A DNA stretch of 64,000 nt from Baekduia alba (lineage in GTDB: Bacteria > Actinomycetota > Thermoleophilia > Solirubrobacterales > Solirubrobacteraceae). A model generated the notes under the pieces. The model was not told the DNA's origin, did no database searches, and saw only the letters and a list, made by a program, of their open reading frames with translations. Position 1 is the stretch's first letter, and each line of letters starts with the position of its first letter. Location of the stretch: NCBI RefSeq assembly GCF_028416635.1, contig NZ_CP114013.1:930001-994000 (forward strand). The letters are read 5' to 3'. Shown piece by piece: positions 8,881-19,334 of the stretch. Both the position numbers and the translations under genes were made by a program.

Positions 8881-9522
8881 ATGAACATCGCATTCCTGGG
8901 CGCCGGCCACATGGCCGAGGCGCTGGCGCCGGCCTGGCTCGCGGCCGGCCACGAGGTCACCATCGGCGGGCGGACGCCGAGCAAGGCGGAGGACTTGGCC
9001 GCGCGCGTCGGGGCGCGGCCGGCGGGGTCGCTGGCCGCGGCGGCCGCAGCGGCCGACGTGGTCGTGCTCGCCGTGCTCTACGCCGGGATCGAGGAGACCG
9101 TCCGGGCGGCGGGGCCGTTGGACGGCAAGGTGCTGATCGACGTCAACAACCCGGTCGAGGTCGAGCGGTTCACGTTGGTGGACTTCGACGGCGCGCCGTC
9201 GCTGGCGGCGTGGCTGGCGCGTGCGACGGGCGCCGAGGTGGTCAAGGCGATGAACCTGGTCCAGGCCGACGTCTGGCGGCGACGGGTCACGTTCGCCGGC
9301 GCGCCGCTCGTGGTCCCGGTGGCGACGGACTCGGCGCGCGCCCGCGGCGTCGCCGACGGGCTCGTCCGGGCCGCGGGCGGCGTGCCGCTGGACGCCGGCG
9401 GGCTGGAGCACGCCGGCTATGTGGAGGCGATGGGCGCCGTGATCGTCCGGCACCTCTGGGGCGGCGCGGACCCGCTGTCCGCGTTCCAGCTGGTGGTCGG
9501 CCAGGCGGCGACCGCGGACTAA
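8881..9522 (+). CDS. NADPH-dependent F420 reductase-like NAD(P)-binding protein
   Basis: A 213-residue Rossmann-fold protein. MNIAFLGAGHMAEALAPAW provides the GxGxMG-type dinucleotide-binding loop, TIGGRTPSK the second strand with Arg suited to NADP(H), and VVLAVLYAGIEE and GKVLIDVNNPV the expected later strands. The overall pattern is that of the F420H2:NADP oxidoreductase/NAD-binding F420_oxidored group, which is common in actinobacteria, though many members act on other substrates. It follows an HxlR regulator by 5 bases and converges with eda, whose stop overlaps its own by 4 bases. Confidence 0.75.
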   Translation: MNIAFLGAGHMAEALAPAWLAAGHEVTIGGRTPSKAEDLAARVGARPAGSLAAAAAAADVVVLAVLYAGIEETVRAAGPLDGKVLIDVNNPVEVERFTLVDFDGAPSLAAWLARATGAEVVKAMNLVQADVWRRRVTFAGAPLVVPVATDSARARGVADGLVRAAGGVPLDAGGLEHAGYVEAMGAVIVRHLWGGADPLSAFQLVVGQAATAD

Positions 9523-10192
9523 AGCGCCGCGGCCGCGCGGGCGGCGGTCTCGATCGCCGCCCAGTCCCGGCTCGCCACCGCGGCCGCGGGCACCATCCAG
9601 GAGCCGCCGACGCAGGCGACGTTGGGCAGCGCGAGGTAGGACGGCGCCTTGGCGGCGTCGATGCCGCCGGTCGGGCAGAAGCGCATCTCCGGGAAGGGTC
9701 CGGCGAGGGCCTTGAGCGTGGCGGTGCCGCCGTTGGCCTCGGCCGGGAAGAACTTCGCGGTGGCGATGCCGCGCTCGCGGAGCGCGACGAGGTCGGAGGC
9801 CGTCGCGGTCCCGGCCAGGAACGGCAGCTCGCTGCCTCCGAGCGCGTCGAGCAGCCGCTGCGTCTGCCCGGGCGCGACGAGGAAGCGCGCGCCGGCGGCG
9901 CGCGCCGCGTCGACCTGCACGGCGGTCGTGACGGTCCCGGCGCCGACGACGGCCGCGGGCACGTGCTCGGCGATCAGGTCGATGGCCTCGAGCGCGGCGC
10001 CGGTGCGCAGCGTCACCTCGATGGCCGGCAGGCCGCCGGCGACGAGCGCCCGCGCCAGCGGGACCGCCGCGGCGGCGTCGTCGAGCACGACCACCGGGAT
10101 GACCGGCGCGAGGCCGAGGAGGTCGTCGGAGGCGAGCGGCGGCACGGCCGGAGCATCGCCGATCGCGGCCGCGTCCAGCTGCGTGCCCTCGA

Positions 10193-10202
<10 letters not shown>
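9519..10202 (-). CDS. eda: 2-keto-3-deoxy-6-phosphogluconate aldolase
   Basis: A 227-residue class I aldolase of the KDPG/KHG family. The strand containing [14 protein letters not shown] carries the catalytic Glu, [14 protein letters not shown] follows, and [11 protein letters not shown] contains the Schiff-base Lys. It cleaves 2-keto-3-deoxy-6-phosphogluconate to pyruvate and glyceraldehyde 3-phosphate, completing the Entner-Doudoroff pathway. Its start overlaps the end of edd by 10 bases, so the two are one operon. The N-terminal 20 residues ([20 protein letters not shown]) precede the usual aldolase start, so a later start is possible. Confidence 0.93.
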
Positions 10203-11998
<1,796 letters not shown>

Positions 11999-12082
11999 GA
12001 CCGCAAGATGCGAGACGAGCGCCCGTCCTGCAAGGCGCGCGCCACCCAAGGCCACCCGGTCGGGCTCACCCGTCCGGGCTAC

Positions 12083-12703
12083 TCAGGGCGCCAGCCGGTC
12101 CACGGCCCACTCCGCGTGGGTCAGCAGCCGCTCGGGCGTGAAGCGCTCGGGGTCGGTCAGGACGAGCCGCGCGTACTCGTCGGCGACCGCCGACAGCAGA
12201 TGCGCGGTCAGCTCGGCGTCGGGGGAGTCGGCGCCCGCCGCCCCGGAGGCCGCCAGCGCGGGGCGGACCGCGCGCGTCAGCGTGGCCAGGACGCGCGCGC
12301 GGCCGCGCTCGATGCTCGCGCGCAGCAGCGGGGGCGCGCCCTCGGGCGCCATCAGCACGAGCCGCCAGGTCGTCGGGTGGTCGCGGACAGCCTGGAGGTA
12401 GGCCCTGAGGCTCTCGATCATCAGCTGGCGCGCCGAGCCGGCGGTCAGGTCGGTCAGCGCGGTCTCGCTCACCTGCGCGTACGCGCGGCCCATCTCGCGC
12501 TCGACGACGGCCTTCAACACCCCGGGCAGGTCGCCGAAGTGCTCGTAGACGATCGGCCGCGTGATCCCGGCGCGCTTGGCGATCGCCTCGATCGACACGG
12601 CGTGGAAGCCGTCCTCCGAGACGATCGCGGTCGTCACGTCGAGCAGCTGCTCGCGCCGCTGCGGCGCGCTGAGGCGGGTGGGGGAGCGGCTGGCGGGGGC
12701 CAC
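12083..12703 (-). CDS. TetR-family transcriptional regulator
   Basis: Start chosen at the GTG at 12703, giving MAPASRSPTRLSAPQRREQL, the usual lead-in to a TetR helix-turn-helix (GFHAVSIEAIAKRAGITRPI then VYEHFGDLPG). The total is 206 residues, normal for the family. The C-terminal ligand domain is helical and typical but not assignable to a ligand. Two identical-spacing palindromes lie just upstream of this start (12729-12757) and are the probable autoregulatory site. The gene reads toward edd-eda with an 84-base gap, so it may be co-transcribed with or control that operon. Confidence 0.9.
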   Translation of the reverse strand: MAPASRSPTRLSAPQRREQLLDVTTAIVSEDGFHAVSIEAIAKRAGITRPIVYEHFGDLPGVLKAVVEREMGRAYAQVSETALTDLTAGSARQLMIESLRAYLQAVRDHPTTWRLVLMAPEGAPPLLRASIERGRARVLATLTRAVRPALAASGAAGADSPDAELTAHLLSAVADEYARLVLTDPERFTPERLLTHAEWAVDRLAP

Positions 12704-12727
12704 GGTTGCGAGCGTACACAGAGGTCG

Positions 12728-12757
12728 GTTACGGTTGCGTAACTTACGTCGCCGTAA
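12728..12757. promoter_or_regulatory. Twin palindromic operator TTACG-N4-CGTAA
   Basis: Two copies of TTACG-N4-CGTAA occur back to back at 12729-12742 (spacer gttg; arms extend one base to GTTACG/CGTAAC) and 12744-12757 (spacer tcgc). Their centres are 15 bases apart. They lie 26 bases upstream of the TetR start. TetR proteins commonly bind such short palindromes and repress their own promoter, so this is probably the regulator's own site. Confidence 0.7.
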
Positions 12758-12758
12758 C

Positions 12759-13163
12759 TCTGGAGGCCCGTCGAGCCTCGCGCTGTTCCTGCACGGCAAG
12801 CAGCCGGACTGCACCGCGCCGATCAGCCAGGCGATCGACGGCAAGCTCGAGGTCGACCAGACCGGCGGCTCGTTGTCCTACACCGTGCCCCAGCAGCTGC
12901 TGCACCCAGTCGCCGGGCTCGACGCGGGCATCACAAGCGTCTCCTCGACGACCGCCAAGGGCAGCGGCGACAAGGGCCCGTTCACCTCGATCGGGTGCCG
13001 GGGCACGCGTGCGATCGACGTCACGTTCTCCGAGGTGGCCGGCGCCAAGCACAACGCGACGACCAGCGGGGGGAAGTGCGGATCGGGCGGTGCCCCAACC
13101 GCTAGGACGACGTCGACGGCGCTGCGCCGGTCGCCTCGGGCGAGCCGCGCAGCGCGTCGATGA
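12759..13163 (+). pseudogene. C-terminal fragment of an unrecognised secreted protein
   Basis: A forward frame reads GPSSLALFLHGKQPDCTAPI and continues with Ser/Thr/Gly-rich beta-type sequence (QTGGSLSYTVPQQLL, GCRGTRAIDVTF, TTSGGKCGSG), with protein-like composition up to about 13100. The cysteines and composition suggest an extracytoplasmic domain. There is no start codon, ribosome site or signal peptide upstream: the frame enters directly from the TetR promoter region. The last part overlaps the convergent methyltransferase gene and looks non-coding. It is best read as the C-terminal stump of a deleted gene; I cannot name the family. Confidence 0.45.
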
Positions 13164-13836
13164 CCTCGCGGAAGCCCATCCGGCCGGACTCGAGCTCGGC
13201 GGCGAAGTGGGTGATGCCCTCGGCGTCGGGGTCGCGCCCGAGCAGCTGGTGGTAGGCGCGGGTGAGGAAGTCGAGGGTGTCCTTGCTCGCGAGCAGCTCC
13301 TCGTAGGGCGCCCAGTGCTCGACGTAGTCGGAGTCGCGGACCTTGACCGCGTCGACGTCGAACAGCCACTCGTCCTTGATCGCGAGGCTGGCGACCTCGA
13401 AGCCCTCCTGCTCGAGGTAGTGCGTCAGCAGCGGCTCGGTGAACGACGCGTAGTGGAAGTCGCCGTTGTAGGCCTGGGTGCCGAAGACGCACTGGACCAA
13501 CAGCTCCTGCCGCGCCGAGCCCTGGTTCTCGGGCTTGCTGAACAGCTTGACGACGTCGACGAGGCTCGGGACGCGGATGCTCACCGTGCCGCCGACGGCC
13601 AGCAGCCGGTTCCACTCGGCGAGCACCGCCGGCGTCTTGGTCCGTGGGAGGTGCTCCAGGAGGTCCTGGGCGATGATCTCCCGGTAGCGGCCGGACGGCA
13701 GCATCGGCAGGTCGGTGACGTCGGCCACGAGGTCCGGCTTGTGGAAGTCGTTGAGGTCGACGTTCAAGTACCCCTCGCGGTGATCCCAACCGCAGCCGAG
13801 GTTGAGCCGGTCGGGCCATTGCTCCGGATCGAACAT
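13102..13836 (-). CDS. SAM-dependent methyltransferase with DUF4214-like tail
   Basis: A 244-residue protein starting MFDPEQWPDRLNLGCGWDHR, where LNLGCG is the SAM-binding motif I of class I methyltransferases; YLNVDLND supplies the acidic residue ending strand 2, and AQDLLEHLP and RLLAVGGTVSIRVP the later core strands. Residues about 185-235 (AYHQLLGRDPDAEGITHF) form a DUF4214-type module, found attached to glycosyl- and methyltransferases acting on surface glycans. Substrate unknown; a role in cell-envelope sugar modification is inferred from the DUF4214 association only. Confidence 0.82.
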   Translation of the reverse strand: MFDPEQWPDRLNLGCGWDHREGYLNVDLNDFHKPDLVADVTDLPMLPSGRYREIIAQDLLEHLPRTKTPAVLAEWNRLLAVGGTVSIRVPSLVDVVKLFSKPENQGSARQELLVQCVFGTQAYNGDFHYASFTEPLLTHYLEQEGFEVASLAIKDEWLFDVDAVKVRDSDYVEHWAPYEELLASKDTLDFLTRAYHQLLGRDPDAEGITHFAAELESGRMGFREVIDALRGSPEATGAAPSTSS

Positions 13837-13893
13837 TGCCTTCAGGATGCCAGGCGCGCAGCTAGGGTGCGGTCCTATCGACGGGCGACGGGC

Positions 13894-15420
13894 ATGACGC
13901 AGGGCCACATCGCGACGCCCCACCGGGCGGCGTCGGACGCCGGCGCGGCCGCGCTGGAGCGCGGCGGCAACGCGCTCGACGCGGCGCTGGCCGCGGCCGC
14001 GGTCCTGACCGTCGTCTACCCGCACAACTGCGCGCTGGGCGGGGACCTGTTCGCGCTCGTGCACGAGCCCGGCGGGCGCGTCGTGGCGGTCAACGCGAGC
14101 GGGCCGGCGGCGGGGGCGACCGACGTCGACGCGCTGCGCGCGCGGACCGGCGGCGCGATGCCGACCCACGGTCCCGACACGGTCACCCTGCCGGGCCTGG
14201 TCGCAGGCTGGGGCGAGCTGCACGCGCTCGGCGCGCGGCTGCCGTGGCGCGACGCGCTGGCCACTGCAGCGCGGTTCGCCGAGGAGGGCGCGGTCGTCGT
14301 GCCGGGCCTGGCGGCGGCGATCGCCGAGGCGCCGAGCATCGCGACCGATCCGGGGATGGGCGCGGTCTTCGCGCCCGACGGCGCGCGGCTGCGGGCGGGG
14401 GAGACGCTGCGTCAGCCCGCGCTGGCCGGCACGCTCGCCCGGCTGATGGCCGGCGGCGCGCGGGCGTTCTACGACGGCTCGGTCGCCGAGGTGCTCGTGG
14501 ACGGCGTGCGCGCGCTGGGCAGCGCGCTCGCGGTGGAGGACTTCGCGACCTACGCGGCGCAGCGCACCGACCCGCTGGCCGTGGCGGTCGGCGCGGAGCT
14601 GGAGGTGCTGACCAGCCCGCCGAACTCGGCCGGCGTCCTGCTGGCGCAGGCGCTGCTCGCGCTGGACGCCGCCGACCTCCGCGATCCGCTCGGGGCCGAC
14701 GCCGGCGTGCTCGCGCGCGTGTTCGCCGCCGGCGCCGCGCAGCGCGACCGCGAGCTCGCCGATCCCAAGGCCCACGCCTTCGACCGCGAGGGCTGGCTGG
14801 GCGCCGACCGGATCGCCGCGCTCGCGGGCGAGCCGGGCGTCGTCGGCGGCCCGCGGCCCACCGGCGACACGGTCGCGGTCGTCGCCGCCGACGCCGACGG
14901 CTGGGCGGTCTCGCTCATCCAGAGCCTGTTCCACGCCTTCGGCGCCGGGATCCTCGAGCCGGGCACCGGCGTCATCCTCCAGAACCGCGGCGCCAGCTTC
15001 TCGCTCGCGCCCGACCACCCCAACGTGCTCGCCCCCGGCAAGCGCCCGGCGCACACGCTGATGCCGGTGATGGTCCGGCGGGACGGCCGGCTGGCCGGCG
15101 TCCTCGGCACGATGGGCGGCCGCGCCCAGGCCCAGATCCACGTCCAGGTGCTCCTGCGCCTGCTCGCCGGCGCGACGGCCGCCGAGGCCGTCGCGGCCCC
15201 GCGCTTCGCCGTCGGGGCGATCGAGATGGGCGATACCGCCGCGACCGTGCGGGTCGAGCAGGACTGCGACACCGCCGCGATCGCGTCCCTGGCCGCCGCC
15301 GGCTTCGCGGCCCGCGTCGTCGAGCGCCACAGCGACGACCTCGGGCACGCGCAGGCGATCTGGCTCGACGGCGCCGGCTCCGACCCCCGCGCCGACGGCG
15401 CCGCGCGGTCGCGTGTCTGA
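13894..15420 (+). CDS. Gamma-glutamyltransferase family protein
   Basis: A 508-residue Ntn-hydrolase of the gamma-glutamyltranspeptidase family. The large-subunit region begins HIATPHRAASDAGAAALERG and GGNALDAALAA with the family pattern NCALGGDLFALVH. The autoprocessing site is PTGDTVAVVAADADG, where the Thr after GD should become the N-terminal nucleophile of the small subunit; the usual second Thr and His (TTH) are replaced by Val-Ala, so activity may differ from classic glutathione hydrolysis. GGRAQAQIHVQVLL and the C-terminal AQAIWLDG are also typical. No signal peptide is seen, so it is probably cytoplasmic, unlike E. coli Ggt. Confidence 0.86.
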   Translation: MTQGHIATPHRAASDAGAAALERGGNALDAALAAAAVLTVVYPHNCALGGDLFALVHEPGGRVVAVNASGPAAGATDVDALRARTGGAMPTHGPDTVTLPGLVAGWGELHALGARLPWRDALATAARFAEEGAVVVPGLAAAIAEAPSIATDPGMGAVFAPDGARLRAGETLRQPALAGTLARLMAGGARAFYDGSVAEVLVDGVRALGSALAVEDFATYAAQRTDPLAVAVGAELEVLTSPPNSAGVLLAQALLALDAADLRDPLGADAGVLARVFAAGAAQRDRELADPKAHAFDREGWLGADRIAALAGEPGVVGGPRPTGDTVAVVAADADGWAVSLIQSLFHAFGAGILEPGTGVILQNRGASFSLAPDHPNVLAPGKRPAHTLMPVMVRRDGRLAGVLGTMGGRAQAQIHVQVLLRLLAGATAAEAVAAPRFAVGAIEMGDTAATVRVEQDCDTAAIASLAAAGFAARVVERHSDDLGHAQAIWLDGAGSDPRADGAARSRV

Positions 15421-15459
15421 TTGCGGTCAATCCGGCGCATCTCCTGAACCAACGGCGGG

Positions 15460-16112
15460 GTGACGCCGGCTCCGGCTTCCCGTACGGTCGCGCCGGTCGG
15501 GCAACGGCGCAGGGGGAGCTACTACGGCCCGAAGGACTGCTACCGCAGCTCCCGCAACTGGGTCGAGCGCTACCTCGACACGGTGCGCGCGTCGCGCAAC
15601 GTGACGTTCGTCAACCGGGCCTGCTCGGGCGGCGTGCTCAACGACCTCACCAACAAGCGGTCGATGGACGACAAGGACGTGCCGGTCTGGGTCCCCGGCA
15701 CCGTGGACGAGGACGAGGACGACGCCGGCGCCCGCGCGGCGCTCGTCAGCCGCGGCGACTGCACGTCGCGCTACCGCGACGACGAGGCCTACACCATCAG
15801 CCCCTACGCGGCGGTGCCGCAGCTCGGCGGCACGTCGGTGTACTTCACGTGCAAGCGCTCCATGTTGCCCCAGATCGACGCGGTCGGCCTGCCCGCGGCC
15901 GGCGACGGCGCCCCGGCGCTGACGGCGACCGTCGCCGCGGCGCGTGCGGCCGGCTGGACCGTCGACACCGTCCCCGGCCTCGGCGCCACCGGCCGCAAGC
16001 GCCTCCCGACCGGGACGCCACCATGTCGGTCTCGCTGCTGAGCACCGCCGAGCAGATCCCGGGCGGCACGCCACCGCCCGTGCTCAGCCTCGCGCTGGAG
16101 CACACGCGGTAG
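15460..16112 (+). pseudogene. Degenerate SGNH-type lipase/esterase
   Basis: The frame from about 15500 reads YYGPKDCYRSSRNWVERYLD, NVTFVNRACSGGVLNDL and YAAVPQLGGTSVYFTCKRS, which is the region after block I of a secreted actinobacterial SGNH lipase. The block I GDSYSSGEG segment and signal peptide are absent upstream, the block III GGND segment is deleted (QIDAVGL jumps to an AALTATVAAARAAG-like C-terminal helix), and the reading frame breaks near 16015, with the sequence MSVSLLSTAEQIPGG continuing in another frame to the stop at 16112. It is an inactivated gene with both point and deletion damage. Confidence 0.6.
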
Positions 16113-16168
16113 CGCCGCCGTCCTGGGTACGGCCCAGTTGGAGGGGTTGTTCCCGCCCCGGGCGCGTG

Positions 16169-16909
16169 CTACCAGCGCACGGGCCCGCTCTGGTCGAAGA
16201 AGCCGCCGGTCGGGCCGTCGTCGCCGATCAGCGCCAACTTGGTGATGATGCTCGCGCCCTCGTCGGGCGTCAGCGGCGCGGCGGCCTTGTTGTCGGCCCC
16301 GCCGAGGTCGGTCTGGACCCAGCCCGGGCAGACGGCGTTGACCTTGACCGCGGTGCCGGCCAACGCCTTCGACAACGCGATCGTCATGGAGTTCAGCGCG
16401 GCCTTCGAGGTCTGGTAGGCCGGCAGGACCATGCCGTAGTAGCCCGACTGCGGATCCGCCTGGTCGGCCAGCGAGCCCATGGTGCTGGAGACGTTGACGA
16501 TGCGCGCGGCCGGCGCCGCCCGCAGCAGCGGGAGGAACGCCTCGGTGACGGCGACCGCGCCGAACACGTTGGTGTCGAACGTGTCCTTGAACATGCGCAC
16601 GTCCATCGGACCGGTGACCCGATCGGCGCCCGTCGCCTCCGGCAGGACGCCCGCGTTGTTGATGAGGATGTCGAGCTGGCCGTGCTCGTCGCGGACGCGC
16701 GCGGCGGCGGCGCGCACGCTGGCCAGGTCGACGACGTCGATCTTGACGGCCTCGGCGTCGATGTCCTGCTCGCGCAGGCGCGCGGCGGCCGCCGCGCCCT
16801 TCCCGGCGTCCCGCGCGCCGAGGATGACCTTGGCGCCGGACCGGCCGAGCTGGCCGGCCGCGGCGAAGCCGAGGCCCTTGTTGGCGCCGGTGATGAACGC
16901 GATTGTCAC
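16169..16909 (-). CDS. Short-chain dehydrogenase/reductase
   Basis: Start chosen at the GTG at 16909 (MTIAFITGANKGLGFAAAG), giving 246 residues, the classic SDR length. TGANKGLG is the cofactor-binding loop, LINNAGV the strand-4 motif, NVSSTMGS carries the catalytic Ser and AYQTSKAALN the Tyr-x3-Lys. RDAGKGA after the second strand suggests NADP(H). It resembles plant-type carbonyl reductases (SDR superfamily with TGANKG). Substrate unknown. The next gene on the same strand upstream is a truncated HD-domain gene, so no operon function can be inferred. Confidence 0.88.
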   Translation of the reverse strand: MTIAFITGANKGLGFAAAGQLGRSGAKVILGARDAGKGAAAAARLREQDIDAEAVKIDVVDLASVRAAAARVRDEHGQLDILINNAGVLPEATGADRVTGPMDVRMFKDTFDTNVFGAVAVTEAFLPLLRAAPAARIVNVSSTMGSLADQADPQSGYYGMVLPAYQTSKAALNSMTIALSKALAGTAVKVNAVCPGWVQTDLGGADNKAAAPLTPDEGASIITKLALIGDDGPTGGFFDQSGPVRW

Positions 16910-16951
16910 GTTTGCTGCTCCTGGTTCGGATGATGGACATCCGGACAACGG

Positions 16952-17404
16952 TCAGGGGCGGTGCGGCGTGAGAGCGCGGCGCTGCATGAGCGTCTCGAGG
17001 CGCGTCAGGAACTCCCGCGCGGCGCGCTCGGGCGGCCACGGCTCGATCGTGAGGTCGAGCGGCGCGAAGCCCTCGAGCTCGGGCCAGGAGCCGGCCGTCG
17101 AGGTGAACAGCGACCGCTCGGTCGCCAGCAGACGCCGGTCGAGCGCCTTGTAGGCCTTGTCCATCGGGGGCACGGCGAAGCGCTCCGCGATCGCCGCCTC
17201 CAGCAGCGCCTCGGCACGCCGGTAGGGCGGCCCCAGCTCGCTGCGGTGCTTGAGGGGATGGGGGAGGTCGACGAGGTAGGCCTCGCCGGCGTCGTGCAGC
17301 AGCGCCGCGAGCACGTCGGTCGTCGATCCGCCGCGCTCCGCGACGAGGTCGCTCACGATCGCCGAGTGCTGAGCGACGGAGGAGAAGACGCGGCTGTGGC
17401 CTGC
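16952..17404 (-). pseudogene. 5'-truncated HD-domain phosphohydrolase (YfbR-like)
   Basis: The sequence AGHSRVFSSVAQHSAIVSDL followed by ALLHDAGEAYLVDLPHPLK is the YfbR/HD-type nucleotidase signature (first metal His in AQHS, then HD). A GTG at 17356 could start translation, but it lies after the first metal-binding His, and no ATG, GTG or TTG precedes it in this frame before the beta-lactamase stop. The N-terminal roughly 30 residues seen in the family are missing because the preceding gene ends there. The rest, to GFAPLDLTIEPWPPERA, is intact. Either a non-standard start is used or the gene has lost its 5' end; I favour the latter. Confidence 0.6.
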
Positions 17405-17429
17405 CGCTGATCCGTGAGCGATCCACGGG

Positions 17430-18317
17430 TCAGGGCGCGCGGAGTCGCTCGACGGCCGCCCGCGCGACGCTGCCGATCGCCGCGTCGACCTGCGGCTGCG
17501 TGGCGGCGATCGCCGCCGCCTGGGTCAGGACCGCGACGGCGTAGCGGCCGCCGTCGGGGTACTCGACCACGCCGATCTCGTGGCGCATCGTCGGCAGCGT
17601 CCCGGTCTTGCCGCTCACGCGCACGTCGTCGTACGGGAAGCCGGAGGCGAGGCGGTGCGGCCAGACCTGCAGGCCGAGCATGCGCCGCATGCTCGCGCAC
17701 GCCGCGGGCGTCGCCGCCTCGTCGCGCCAGATCGCGCGCAGCAGCCCGGTGAGGTCGCGCGGCGAGGCGCTGTTGGAGCGCTCCGGGTCCAGCATCCGCA
17801 GCTGGCTGCGCAGCTCGGGATCGGCCAGCCGAGCGGAGGCGTCGAGCGGCCCGACGCCGCCCGAGTCGTCGCGCAGCGCGTCGAACATCTCGTGCAGGCT
17901 CTCGCGCACCGCGATGCCCGAGAGGCCGATCGCGCGCATCTCGGCCTGCACCTCCGCGACCCCGACGGCGTCGAAGACGAGGTCGGCGGCCGCGTTGTCG
18001 CTGATCGTGATCATCAACAACGCCAGGTCGCGCAGCGAGATCGTCGCCGCGTCGGCGAACAGCGAGACGCCGGTGATGCCCGCGGTGCGCCCCGCGACCG
18101 GCACCGCGCAGGGCCGCGCCGGGTCGAGCCGGCCGGCGTCGGCCTGCCGGAAGAACGCGACGAGCAGCGGGAGCTTGACGACCGAGGACACGGCGACGCG
18201 CCGGTCGGGCTCGAGCCCCACCTCGCGGCCCGTGTCGATGTCGACCGCGTGGACCCACCCGACGGCGCCGGCCGCGCGCAGCGGCGCCGCGAGGTCGACG
18301 CGCGTCGGGGCGCTCAC
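17430..18317 (-). CDS. Class A beta-lactamase-like serine hydrolase
   Basis: A 295-residue protein starting at GTG 18317. All landmark motifs of class A beta-lactamases are present: SVVK (Ser-x-x-Lys) near residue 45, SDN at about 107, an omega-loop-like PERSNSASPRDL near 178 and SGKTGT near 235. It has no signal peptide, which is unusual because these enzymes act outside the membrane; the start could be mis-set, or export may occur by another route, or the substrate may be intracellular. Its start overlaps the LysR gene stop by 4 bases, recalling ampR-controlled beta-lactamase loci. Confidence 0.85.
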   Translation of the reverse strand: MSAPTRVDLAAPLRAAGAVGWVHAVDIDTGREVGLEPDRRVAVSSVVKLPLLVAFFRQADAGRLDPARPCAVPVAGRTAGITGVSLFADAATISLRDLALLMITISDNAAADLVFDAVGVAEVQAEMRAIGLSGIAVRESLHEMFDALRDDSGGVGPLDASARLADPELRSQLRMLDPERSNSASPRDLTGLLRAIWRDEAATPAACASMRRMLGLQVWPHRLASGFPYDDVRVSGKTGTLPTMRHEIGVVEYPDGGRYAVAVLTQAAAIAATQPQVDAAIGSVARAAVERLRAP

Positions 18318-19270
18318 GCGAACGACCCGGGTCGGAGCGCCGGGCCGCGCTGCTCGGGGAGCTGCTCCTCGCGCCGCCACGCCCCGCCGGCGCACAGCGC
18401 GTCGACGGCGATCTCCGCGAACGCGCGCCCGCGACCCATGTCGTCGCCGGCGTCCTGCCACACCGGCTGCAGCCGGCGCCGCGCCGGCGTGCCGACGATC
18501 GGGATCCAGGTCAGGCCCGCCCCGGCGCTCTCGGCGGCGCCCAAGGCCACGGCGTCGTCGGCGAGGACGAGCCCGAGCGCGAACTCCAGCTGCTGGGGAC
18601 GGTGCACCGTGGTGGGCTCGAAGCCGCCGGCGCGGCACGCGGCGAGGAGCTGCGGCTCCCACGCCGACTGGTCCATCGGCAGCAGGGCGAGCGCCCGGCC
18701 GGCGAGATCGGCGAGGTGCAGCTCGGCGTGGGAGGCGAAGGCGCCGGCCGCCGACGCGATGACGCCGAGCTCCTGCAGGGCGACGGGTCCGCGCCGCAGG
18801 CCCGCGGAGTGCTCGTCGTCGGGTACGAGGAGGGCGACGTCCAGGCCCGCGGCGAGTTGCGTTCCGGGGCGCTGCTCGCGCAGGTCGAGGCCGACCGCGG
18901 GATGGCGCTCGCGGAAGCTGCGCGTCAGCGTGGCCATGGTCTCGGCCGGCAGGCCGAGCGGCACGCCGGCGCGGATCGTGCCGATCTCGCCGCGCGCGGC
19001 CTGCGCGGCGAGCGCCACGAACCCGTCCGCGCCGTCGACCAGGCGCTCGGCGTCGGGGAACAGCAGCTCGCCGACGCCGCTGAGGCGGACGGTGCGCGAG
19101 GTGCGGTCGAACAGGCGCGCGCCGAGCGTGCGCTCCAGCCGCGCGATCGTCCGGCTCAACGCGGGCTGGGTGACGTGCAGCCGCGCCGCGGCGCGGCCGA
19201 AGTGCCGCTCCTCGGCGACGGCGACGAAGCACCGCAGATGGGTCAGGAGATCCACGTCGCCGACATTCAT
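18314..19270 (-). CDS. LysR-family transcriptional regulator
   Basis: A 318-residue regulator with the canonical N-terminal winged helix (LLTHLRCFVAVAEERHFGRAA, then HVTQPALSRTIARLE) and a periplasmic-binding-like effector domain (residues about 90-295). It overlaps the downstream beta-lactamase gene by 4 bases and reads away from the divergent penicillin-binding protein gene, with 64 bases between the two starts. LysR proteins usually bind such divergent gaps, so it may control both cell-wall genes; effector unknown. The last 25 residues are a low-complexity tail. Confidence 0.92.
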   Translation of the reverse strand: MNVGDVDLLTHLRCFVAVAEERHFGRAAARLHVTQPALSRTIARLERTLGARLFDRTSRTVRLSGVGELLFPDAERLVDGADGFVALAAQAARGEIGTIRAGVPLGLPAETMATLTRSFRERHPAVGLDLREQRPGTQLAAGLDVALLVPDDEHSAGLRRGPVALQELGVIASAAGAFASHAELHLADLAGRALALLPMDQSAWEPQLLAACRAGGFEPTTVHRPQQLEFALGLVLADDAVALGAAESAGAGLTWIPIVGTPARRRLQPVWQDAGDDMGRGRAFAEIAVDALCAGGAWRREEQLPEQRGPALRPGSFA

Positions 19271-19334
19271 ACCAAGACCGCTATCTCTGATGGGTCGTTA
19301 TCGGCCTTGGACATCGTGGCGTGCGCGCGCTGTC

